A DNA stretch of 29,723 nucleotides, from IMG/VR virus record IMGVR_UViG_3300031659_000055, positions 1 through 29,723 of that record, one strand, 5' to 3'. The DNA is from a virus. Under the pieces are notes generated by a model. That model was not told where the DNA came from, searched no databases, and saw only the letters and a list, made by a program, of their open reading frames with translations. Shown piece after piece: positions 16,264 to 28,200 of this stretch; position 1 is the stretch's first letter; every line of letters begins with the position of its first letter. The position numbers were made by a program, and so were the translations under genes.

Positions 16264-19200
16264 ATGGAAGAGAAGAAGTTAGCACCGACAATACAACCAT
16301 CGAATGATTTCTGGAGTATAGACGTACCTGAAGAGGGAGTACAGCAGTACGACTCCTCTTTAGATAGTTCGTTTAATGAACCCTCTTCTTCGGAAGGTTT
16401 AGATGTTCCTGATACTAGCATACCTGTTTACAGGAGGAATCTAAACTTAGAAGCTCCAGCCATGGAAGATGCCACCACAGCGTGGAGGCAACCAGAACAA
16501 CCAAAAGTTGAAATAGATGAGGATATGAACTGGTTTGAAATGGCTGGTAAATCGTTTGTTGTTGGTTTAGGTGATATGGTAGATAGCTTTGGTGACATAG
16601 CTGACTTCATGGGGGGTAGTACTTCTTCTGAAATATCTCAACAAGTATATGGTACAGATACATCTAAACCTATATCTGATTCGTTACACGGCTTTGCTGA
16701 CTATTTACAGTCTTATGGTGATGATGTTCCTGGGTTAGCTGATTTAGAGAATATAACTTGGGATGATTTATCTGATATAGATTTCTGGGGAACGGGCGTA
16801 GCTCGTATGCTTCCGTTTGCTTTATCATTAATGATTCCTGCTACGGGTGCTGCTAAATTAGCAGGCATGGCAACTAAAGGTCGTAAGTTTACTAAGGCTG
16901 CTGCAGCTATAGCTAAAGGCTCTAAGTCTATAGGTATAACTAAATATGCTGACCCATTAGTAGCTAGAGGTTTAATAACTGCTGGTATCTCAACTGTATC
17001 TGCGGGTGCTACAGCCAACCTTATAGAGGGGGCTGCATTAGCAGGACAAACACTTAATGAAGGTGTTAAGCAGGGACTTACTGAAGCGGAAGCAATGAAT
17101 GCTGCTAGCTTAGTATATAGGGATAACCTTGCATCTATGGGTGCTGATATTGTTCAGTATGGTTTATTCATGGGGCAAATGGGTATTGGTAAGGGTGCTA
17201 TATCTAGCGCACAGAAGTTAGGTGCTAAATTCGCAGGTACTAGTACGGCTAAGGCTGTTGCTGGTGTTGCTGGTAAAGCAGCTGCAAAGTCAGGAGTTAG
17301 TGCTTTAAAAGCTCCAGGAATGAGTGATGTAATTCGTAGTTCATTCAAGGCTATAGGTATGGGTGCGGTTCATGGTATTACTGATGGTGTTGTAGAACAA
17401 TTCCAAGAGGTGTTTCAAGATTGGTCTGTACAAAGAAGGATAGCAGAAGCTAAAGGTGAGGGGGATGAATTTCCTGGTTACTTAGATTTCTTCTTAGCAG
17501 ACGAACAAAGACCTACAAGGGTTCTTTCTTTTGCTACAAGTTTACTTATGTCTGGTGCTAGTAATACTATTAGAACAGCTACAGAAAACAGAACTACACT
17601 ACAGACCGCTATAGATGAGAGAAATGAGTCTCATGAGATGCTTCAGATATTTGAGAAGGATTTAGATAAAGGAGTATACACTGTTAAGCGTAAGGTTAAT
17701 GTAACTAACGAAGACGGTACGGTTAGTCAGAAAGAGGTTGTAGAAGAGTTAAGTGCTGAAGAGGCTAGTAACTGGGGTAGAGATGCTGCAGCTCATACTA
17801 TGATTCTTAACGCTGTTAAACAAGGTGACGAGCAGGTTATACTAGACTTCTTCCAATCTAAGTTAGATTCTGGTAACATATCAGAGGAACAGCATAGTTC
17901 TTACAAAGGTACTTTTGATGAGATTAAGACTGCTATGGAAGGTAAGCCTACTAACACTCTAGACAATAAAGGTAAGACTGAGTTAGTATATAATTCTTGG
18001 TTGCATAGCACAAGTAAGGTTCAGCTGAATAAGCAGAAAGAAGCTCTTCAAGCTAAGATTGATGAGATTCAAGCTCAGGTAGATGATGGTCCTTTAACTC
18101 AAAAGAGTGCTGACCAAGAGATTGCTGGATTAAAAGAGTTGTCTAAATCTTCGCTACAAGCTCAAGAAGAGATAGTTACAGCTACAGAGTCAAGAGTGAA
18201 TGAAATCTATAGCGAAGCTAAGGACAGGAAAGATGAAGAGACTTGGAATAAAGATACAGGTAAGAAGTTAGAAGGTATTGTAGAGAAGGAGCTTAAGGGC
18301 GAGGACTTGACTGCTGAAGAGCAAGCCTTAACAACTTCAGACGATAAGGCTAAGGGTTTTTATAGTGAGAAGAAACTAGAAGGGCAAAAAGCTAACGCTT
18401 TAAAGGCTGCTAAAAAGAAGGCAGGTAGAAAGTTTAAAGGCTATAAAGCTAATGCTGCTAGTTCAAAGGATGGTACTTACGTATACACTAAAAGGAATGA
18501 GAAGGATAATACTTTAAGTGTTATAACTGTATCTCCTGATGGTTCAGTTGAAATGAAAACTGACACAATTGATGAGAACTTATCTGAAATAGATAAGAAG
18601 GCTAAAGAGAAAAGCGAAGCTAAGACAGAGAAAGAGAGAGTACTTAGGGAAGAGAAGGAAAAAGCTAGAGACGAGAAAGACACTAAAGAAGAGAAGAAGA
18701 AGAATATAACTGAGAAGAATAGTCAATTCAAGGGAAAGGTTATATCTCCTTCAGCACTAGCCTTAGCTAATAAATTAGACATAGACTTGGAAGAGTCTGG
18801 TTTGATAGGTAAAGGTAAAGGTAAAAATGGTAGACTTACTAAGGCTGACATAGAAAACTATAAGCCTGAAGTAAAAGCAGAAGAGAAAGTAGAGGAAAAA
18901 GGTAAGGAAACTATACCTAAGTACTTGACTGGTAGTAATATAAAGGCTACTGCAAAGTTAGCTTTAGATGCTGTAACTGGTGTTCTTGGGGCGTTCTTTA
19001 ATAAAGAGAGAGCCGTAAGAATAGTAGACAAGGTAGAGGCAGCTTTACATAAACGTAAAATACGTAGAGCGTATATGATGGGTAAAGGTTCGCAAAGAAC
19101 TCTTGCTAATTTATATGCAAAGAAATCTGCAGACGGATTGATTTCCGTACAGTTCTTAGATGAGATATATAGTAGAGGCGATGAAGGTGCTGCTTACGCA

Positions 19201-22200
19201 ATGGGATTAGGGGTGTTTATTAACCCAGATGCTGCGACAGATAGTGCTGAAGAAGCTATATTTCACGAGAACTTTCACATATTTAGAATGCTTTATGGGC
19301 ATCTAAAAGAAGTTAAAGACATGATGAGGGCTATAGTAGGTCAGCCTGTGTACAAGACAACTAGACTAGAATATCAAGAAGAGCTTTTATACTTCTTTTT
19401 AGATAAGGAAGGTAATAAGAATACAATGACTCAAGAGGAAGCTTTAGAATACTTAAAGCTTAAGCAAGAGAATGCATCTCAACAAGAGATGTTTAGTGTT
19501 ATAACTTCTGTAGAGAAATATGCTTTAGAGAATAAGAAGGATATTACAGAGGAATTACGTAAAGAGTTCTATGAATCTTCTTTAAATATACTAACGCAAG
19601 CAGGGTTTGTTGAGTTAAAAGATAGAGCACAAGTGCATATACAAGACGAAGCCTTAGCTAAGTTAGGTGGTTTGTATGGTTCTGTTAATCAAGACTTATT
19701 CATCTCTGGTCAAAATAAGACAGAGTACAATAGTAGATTAAAAGCTTGGAAAGAAAAGATAAAAGATTCTGTTACTGAAGAAGAAGCAGAGTCTGCGTTC
19801 GAAGCTGTATCTAAAGGCTTGTATAAAGCTAAAGGAAAGCAGAGTTTAGAGGAGAAGTTCAAGAATGTTAAGAAGTTAATAGCTGATAACGAAGCTAAGT
19901 ACGGTGCTTACACTGTTAAGACTCAACAAGCTTTAAAGAAGAAGCTACTTAAGAAGTCTAGAGTAATAGATGATGTTAAGTATTTACTAAACGACATGGA
20001 GGGTGCTGCCCATAAAAGAGCTTTAGAGTTTGTGGAAAGCGAACTAGATGTACTTCTTGAGATAGATAAGAAAGAAAACTTTACTGTTAGTCAGTTATCT
20101 AAGTATATACAAGAGAAGCTTTTACTAGGTGAAAGTATAAACAAATCTTACATAGACTTATCAAGCGAGATATTATCTGATTACTGGGGTACGAAAGACT
20201 ACAAAGAGGTACGTAAAATAATTACAAACAATGAAGGTACAATAAAAGCCCTTATTCGTAATCAACACCTTACAGGTCTTACAGCCGAAGCTTCTAAGGT
20301 TTTATCTAAACGATTAGATGAGTCTGATAACGCTTACTTAAAGGCTTTGGAGGCTAAATTCTCTAAAGCTCAGAAGGAAGTATTATCCACTGATAATGAT
20401 GGTAATAAGATAATGATTGATGCAGATGATATATTCTCTGCTATGATAGATGATAACCCTCAGCAATTATCTGATAAGTTATATTCTATTCTTGAGTTTC
20501 ATTTACAAGTTGTGAGTCATACTTACAAGAGGGATGTAATCATCGGGAAGGACAAACTACTATCTTATATAAAAAACTTCACTGAAGGTAGAACTAAAGA
20601 GGAGTTTATTACAGATGCTCACGGATTAATAGATGCTTTAAGAATTCAAGAAGAAGGCAAGAGCTGGACTTGGATGGAGAATAACGATGAGCATGTTGCA
20701 AGATTCCTTACAACTCTAATAGAGCAATACGAATTAATGCCAAAGACTGCAGTTCCATATACAAAGAAAGGTGCTGCTATGACATTCGGTTCTGTATTAG
20801 GTGGGTTACATCTTCAGATGAATTCTATGACTACAGAGAAAGGTCTCTTCCTTACTGCTGATGGATATGCTCCTGCTTTATCAAGGCAAGATGTAGACAG
20901 AGTGCAGAGTGCTCTTAGGGACGCTGTAATGTTTGGTTCTGAGTTTTTAAATAAAAAACAAACAGGTAATGTTCCTTTAGGTTTGTTAACTGAAAATGTT
21001 AATGCAACACCTACAAACGTAAGGCAAGCTGGAATGTTATCTCAGCTTAGAAAAAGAATACTATACACTAGAAACTTAGCACGACTTGTATACACTCCTA
21101 ATCATGTTTACAAGAAAGGAGAGAGAGATAAAGATTTGCTTCATTTTATAAACGCTTTCTTCTTGCCGTTTGGTACTAACGAGAGTGGAGTAACTTTTAA
21201 GTTTAATGAATTAGCTTTAGACGAGTTCCGTATACACGACGAAGAAACAGACAAGAACCTAACGCTTAGAGAGTATTTCGAAGGTGATAGACTTAAGGCT
21301 ATATACAACCAATCAATTAGTTTTGATTTAAACGAGAGCGTAAAAAACAGTAATGTTACCCTTGAAGAATTAACTAGTAAGGCTAACTCTGATGTGTTCA
21401 TGCCGTTCTTTATAGCTAACATCACAAGCAAGATAGGTGGAGCTAAGATTCAAGACGGTGTACGTATAGATAAAGAGATTATGTCTCAAATTAGAGACGA
21501 CTTTGATAAGCAGATTAAGGAGGCTTATAATAGTATGGAGAAATTCCCTACAGATAAAGAAGGTCAAGTTGAGTATGTTCAAGAGCTCCCTGAATCTGGT
21601 TTAACTAACTCCCCTAAAGGACGAGAATTCCAAAGGAATGGTAGGGTTACTAGACAGATTAAACTTACAGAGTTAAAGACTGATAAACAAAAAGAAGACT
21701 TTGCTAAGAGAAACGGGCTTATGTCCTTTTCTACTTCTGGAATACAACCTGGTGAAAGGGTGTGGGAAAGAGAAATAGTAAAAGAGTGGAAGACTTCTGA
21801 AAGGGGTTCTATCGCTATGTATACTGTTATGGACGAAGACGGAGGGAAGAATAATTCTAGCTCTCTTAACGACCTACAAGGTCATAAAAAATTATCCCAA
21901 GCAGTTATAGCTACATTTAATTCAGAGCATAACGAAGGGTATATGTCTACCATCTTAACTCCAGAAGGGAAGACTCTTAATCTTAATACAAGAAAATACT
22001 TCTTAGAATACAATGCAGACTCATTAAGAGACTTCATGAAGAAGGATAAAGGAATGCCTTTTGCTGAATTATTCTCTTACGAGGCTTATCAAAACCCTTA
22101 TGCTATGAGGGCTCTTGAGAATGATTACAAGTTAGAGTTCCTTTCTTTGCTTGGTGATTCAGTATCTGAATTAGATAGACAAAACATATCTAGTGTAGGT

Positions 22201-25200
22201 ATTACTGAAGGAGATATTAATGAAATTAACAGAGCTTTAAAGTCGGGGTCTAAAGAATATAATCAGGTTGTCCGTGACTACTCTGATAAGTCTAGAAGAT
22301 ACTACGCTAAGGCTACTGTAATTCCTGCAGACAATCAATACAACCTAGAGGGTGGTATTGCATTCTTCCTAGAGAATGCCGTAAACAATCCTTATGACTT
22401 TACTAAAGAGCAATTAACGGTTATAGACAAGCACTTAAAGTTAGTGGTTGATATAACAGCTACTAAAAGCCAAAAGGACTTAGCCTTAAAGGAAGTTAAG
22501 AAAGAGTATGTAATGGCTGTGACTACAAAGTTGCAAGCCAAGATGGATGAGGTTGTAGATTACCACAACGCTAAGACTAGAGAGATTATAGCTAATCATA
22601 ATAGCGACAATGACTTTGACTTATTCAAGGTTACTAGTCAAGCTACCATAGATAGCTTATTATCAGAAGGTTACACAATAAAGAATTCTGATACTCAGAA
22701 GTCTAAAGTTAAAGGGGAGCTTAACCTATTAGGTAAATTAGCATTCCAACAAACTATAGATGGTAAGATTCAGTACCTAAACAATGTAGAGACTCACGTA
22801 GCTATGATGGATAAGTTAGGAAGAAGTCCTCTCGATGCCGTAGCTTCTATGAATTACTTTACAAACAAGTTCTGGTTACAAGACTTGAATGCTAACACAA
22901 TGGAAGAGCAGAATTTTAGTATGAAGAATAAGCGCTCTACGGGTCTTATTGCTCCACACGATTCTTCTTATTCTGGCAACAGAGTAGAGACTATTATTTT
23001 TGATGACCAGGATTTGGATTTCGAAAACGAATCTCAGAAAGTACAGATATATAATTACGAAACAAAACAATTAGAGTACGTTAAGCTTACGCCTAAACTT
23101 GCTGATTCAGCCTCATACATAACGCAAGAGGAAGCAACAAGACTAGAAGGTAATCATGGTGGTTTATCTGACGTTAAGGGCTCATTCAAGCTTGTTGGAT
23201 ACGGTAGAAATGTAGACAACAAAAGGATAGCTTCTCATACAGGGCAGAAATCTAACCAATTCTACTTCAAAGGTCATACTATTGTATTAAACAATAAGGT
23301 TAGAGGACCTCTTAGGGGAGTGTATAAGTCATTAAAAGCTAGAGAGAAGTTTTATTCTACTGAAGGTTTAAAGAATCATAGAGTTCTTTCTTATGCAGAT
23401 AGTGGTGTTAAGAAGTTTAACATCAAAGGAGTTAACACATTTTCTTTAGAGGAATTGAACAGTAAAGAATTTGACCTTAATGGTCGTTTAGATAAGTGGG
23501 GTTACGATGAGGTTAATAACCTTAGAGGATTCGATGGTAGATTCTTTGGTGTACAAAATGAATTAGATAAGGAGGCTACGTCTGCAACTGTAGCGAAGCA
23601 AGGTATATCTAACATGAATGTATTTGCTGACCACTGGGACACAAACGTACAAGGTCTTTCTCAGAAGGTTATGAATGCTTACGCTCTTGCTTTAGATTTA
23701 CAATACGAAGAAGAGATTGCTAGCCTTACATACGAAGAATTAGCTAAACAAGATATGGAGTCATCGTCTATGCCTCCTGTCCAAGCTGTTATGTTCCAAG
23801 AAGGTAACGACTCTTTACCTACTATTAGAGCGAGAGTTCTAGAGTTGGCTAATTCTAAATTAAGAAAGAAAGGATTTAAATTAAGAACTGAGGGTACTCT
23901 ATCTTTACAAGAGTCTGATATAATCCAAGGATTTGAAATATCAGGTGAGGGTAAATTGGTAGAAACTTCTTCAGCATTAAAACCTATTAGCGTAAGCGGT
24001 ACAGAAGGTAACTTAAAAGTATCGCACGCTGAAGCTTCTATATCTCAGCACATGGCTAAAATGCTAGGCATCACCAAAGAAGATGTAGCTAAAGCTAAAG
24101 CTAGTGGTAAAGAAATCTTATTCCTTGCTACACGTATACCAGCATCATCTGCAGGTTCTACTGTAGTATTAAGGGTTGCTGCTATATCTGACAAGCAAGG
24201 TAATACTATTGCTGTTAATTCTAAGACCTCTTCTATTATGGGAGCTGACCTCGATGGGGATATGCTACACATTAATATGGTAGAGACAGGTAAAGATTTA
24301 ACGGACTTACAGAAAGCTAAGAATGATGTTATACAATCTATTATAGATTTATACTCAGAACCTTCTGTGGTTAATATGTTAATTCAAGAGATTGAAATTG
24401 ACTCTACTACAAAATCTAGTAATCTTGCTTTGTTCGGAAATGAAGAAGGAAGTACTGAAGTAAATAATGATTTAGGTTTACTAGGGACAAATAATTTATA
24501 TGAGACCACTAAGGGTAATGTACCAATGATTGGTATAATTGCATCTCAGAACCTTATGTACAATTATATATCTCAAGGTAATCCTGAGCTTATGTTCGAT
24601 AGTACGGCTATATCATTCCAAATGGAGACTGGTAAACCGTTAACCACTTTAGATAACGTAGTTGGTAAAGATGGTACTGGAACTTACTATGAGGTATGTA
24701 AGTACTTAAACTTAGTTTTAGATGATGGTAAGAATAACAACAGAGCTAACTTCCAATTTATAAAAGAAACTGCTGGACAGTTTATAATGATGATGAAGTA
24801 TGGTGTTAAGCCTGCTGAAATATCTACATCTATAAGAGATATGAATTGGGCTGCCCTTAAGGGATTGAACTCTAAGGAGATATACGATATGGCTATAGAT
24901 GCATCAAGCATTTTAGCTATGGAGTATAGTTCAGTAGAGGATGAAATGCCTGGTTTAAATGAAGTTATACACGATGTATTTAGCCGTGGTGGTAAGTTGA
25001 AGTTTAATATTCCTGAGATTGTTGCGGAGGCTAAATTTGAAAGAACTGGAGAAGAAAATCCAGATTCGATGGTAGGTAATAAAGCTATACTACTCTACTA
25101 CGTTACTAGTCAGATAGGTCAAGACCTTAAGGATTTAAGTCTATTCGTAGGTTTAGATAAGAAGTTTACAGCAAACCCTCTTGATAACTTAATACAACAT

Positions 25201-28200
25201 CAAGCAGCGCTTGAAGCTTTAAAGGTTCAGCCAAGTATAGATGAAAGATTAAGAGCAAAGAATCCTTTATACAAGAGACAACTAGAAGCAAACCAAAAAC
25301 TTATACAGAAAGCTATAGATGAGTCTACCGAATTAAGTAATGGCTATGCCGAAGGATTACTCGGGGACTACAACTTCGAAGAGGTTACAGGTACTGCAGG
25401 GGTTTTAGGTGTAGAGATGATTAAAAATAAAGATGGAGATGATGTTCCTTTAGGGATATTTAATAAAAACTCAAACGGGTTAGTTAATGATTCTGAGTTA
25501 ATAGGTCAATTAACTAAAGCTCTAACATTGTCAAGAGCTCTTATTCATGCTGGTTATGATGTATCTAATAAGATTCTACAACTAGGTGGTATGTTTGAGG
25601 ATGAGATGGGGCTTACTTACGAGGAGTTCGCAGCACTACCAACAAATGCAGGAAAGTTAGTACACCTAACAACTGCTGCTGGGAATGTAGCTAAAGCGTT
25701 CCAAAACGACAACTCAAACAACCAGAATAAATGGTTAGGAAATGAAGGTATATTAAAGTTAATATCTACTAAGGGTTATATAAAAGAAAAAGGGAAAACA
25801 CAAATAGCAGGATATGTTAAGTTTGATATAGATGTTGCTAAACTTCAACGAGAGTTAGAGTTCACTGAGCATGTTGATGTGTATAGAAAGGATTTTGTAA
25901 AACTTCCAGAAGCTCTTCAGAAATTCTTAGTATTTAATGATTTGCTGTCAACTGGTTGGGGTTCTAAAAACCCTGGAAAGTCTATGATACCTTACATGTC
26001 TGCTAAGTATTCTTCTCAAATTAATACTTGGTTTAGCGATATAAACGATTCATCTGTAAGTAACTTCACTGATGATATGGCTATAATGAAAGAGAAGCTA
26101 AGTCATATAATGAACTTCACTGGAGATAATGAACTAGACAACAGAAGAATTGCTTTAGTGCTTCAGATTGGATTGAACGGTCCTAACGCTACAGTGACTA
26201 TAAATACAAAGACGGGAGAACCAACTATAAAGAACAAGCATAATGGTGGACTGTTTTCTGTACGAACTAGTAAGATAGGTGCTAACCCACTTAATCAAGT
26301 GTCTGAGATTGTATTCGATAAGCAAGCAACTGCTGAATATAGAGAGGTAAACCCTTCAGAAACTTTCCCATTCCAATATGGTAAAGGAATCCCTTACTTT
26401 AATCAGTTCCCTGAGTTATCAATGCTAAATACTATGGAAGCTTTAACTAAGGTTAAGCACGCTGAGAATGGTGTTTCTGTACATGAAGTTATTACACCGT
26501 CAGTAACGAGTGACACCAACACAAAGACAAGTATTAACAGAGAAAGATGGACTAAGGACTCTCCAAAGGTAAATCCAGGAACTGCGTATGTGTTTGCTGA
26601 AAACATTAACTCAATCGGAAGTTCAAGAGTTGGAGGAGGTTCTGCTGTAATTAGAAATAATCCTAACGCTATAGGTATAGTAACTAAAAAATACTACACC
26701 TACAAAGAAGATAGGACTAATGATAATAAAGAGCAGTGGGATGCTAACTTCCAAGATACTGATTCTGATTTTGAGTTATTCGCAAGAACTAACATGAAGC
26801 AGTTTAGTGAATTAGAGAAGTTTGATTCTAAGATATTCCCTGATGGATTTGCAAATTCTTTAGCTGCTATACCTAATAGCTTTGCTTTATGGTTACAGAA
26901 GGAATTGAAGAGTAGGTTTGACTTAGTTACAGAAGTAAACTCTAAGGGTACAGGTTTAATATCTAAATCTGTCCAACAAACAAACGACAACAAAGGACCT
27001 AAGAAGAAGTTCCTAAAGATAGCATCTCATAGTAGAAACCACTTCGGAGATACTGGTGTAGCGTATACTAAAAAAGAATATGCATCTAAGGTTTTACCTA
27101 AAGGTCAAACAATGGACAAGCTGTCTGAGGAGATGTTAGAGGATTTCAATCTAAGATTTAAGGTTTATAAGGCTTCCGTAAAGAGAGCTGCTGAAATCAA
27201 TAAAGAGATTAGTAAGGAATTGGACGATACCATATATAGATTAGACCATAAAAACAAAGAAGCTAGTAAGATAGCTTTAGATAAGAAGTTTCAAAATGTT
27301 AGAGATATATACGCTAACCTTAGAGATTCAATAGACAAAGGAACTGTAGTTATAGGTAAGGAGTCTTACAAATTAGACTCTATGGCTTTTGATACATTAC
27401 TACGTTTAGCTCAATACAACTTTGGTAATCATATAGCTGAGAAGCAAATAACTGATTGGGAGTATGCACACGGTAAGAAGTTTGTAGAGACGGTTATTAA
27501 TGACCAACACAAACATTCTAAAGATATTTCTACGCTGACGTTATGGATGTCGCCAGGTGATTTTGGTAAAACTAAGCCAGCAGTAGCTTATATAAACAAG
27601 AACATCAAAATGACTCACATGAAGTATACAAGAAACATATCTCTTGTTGCTAAAGAAATGAACGATAAATTGGATTCCTTATTCAAGCATAAGTTTGGTA
27701 GCGATTTAGTTGCTAAAGGAGTTAAGGCTTGGATGGCTTATATGCCTATAGGTACAATGGGTTACAGTGAGAAGCTGTTTGAAAACTTCTACCAATCTCA
27801 TACTGGTCTTGAGAAGATTACAGATAAGAAAGGTAAAGTATCTTATAGAGATAGGTCTAACTTAGAGTTACACCCAGAATTATTCAATAAAAGTGGTAAG
27901 CATGGTAATACTATATCTTTGAAAAGAGAAGGTAAGAAATATGCTAGTTTACACGAATCAGAGAGAGAGTATATAGAGATGTATGTTAAGTATACAAACT
28001 TCTACAGAGAGTTGATAGTAGCTAAAGGCTTATATAAGACGACTAAAGGAGCTAACTATGTTGCTAACATAAACTCTAGTACTTGGGAGACTTACCACAG
28101 AAGAGGTTTGTTTGGTATGTACTACCAAATGTTTAAGGGTGATGAAATGTTCTCGGACGTAATGATTAAAGGTGTCAACCCTATAACGGGTGAGCCAGCA

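Noticed and set aside
18600-18720. Lys/Glu-rich stretch as a DNA repeat or low-quality sequence
   Set aside because: The frame stays open and the bases are not a regular tandem repeat; it is a charged helical linker in the giant protein.
25415-25450. KDGDD segment as a second polymerase catalytic motif
   Set aside because: It is an acidic turn (NKDGDDVPLG) without the preceding RxP block, the hydrophobic strands or the DxDGD spacing found at 24247-24261.
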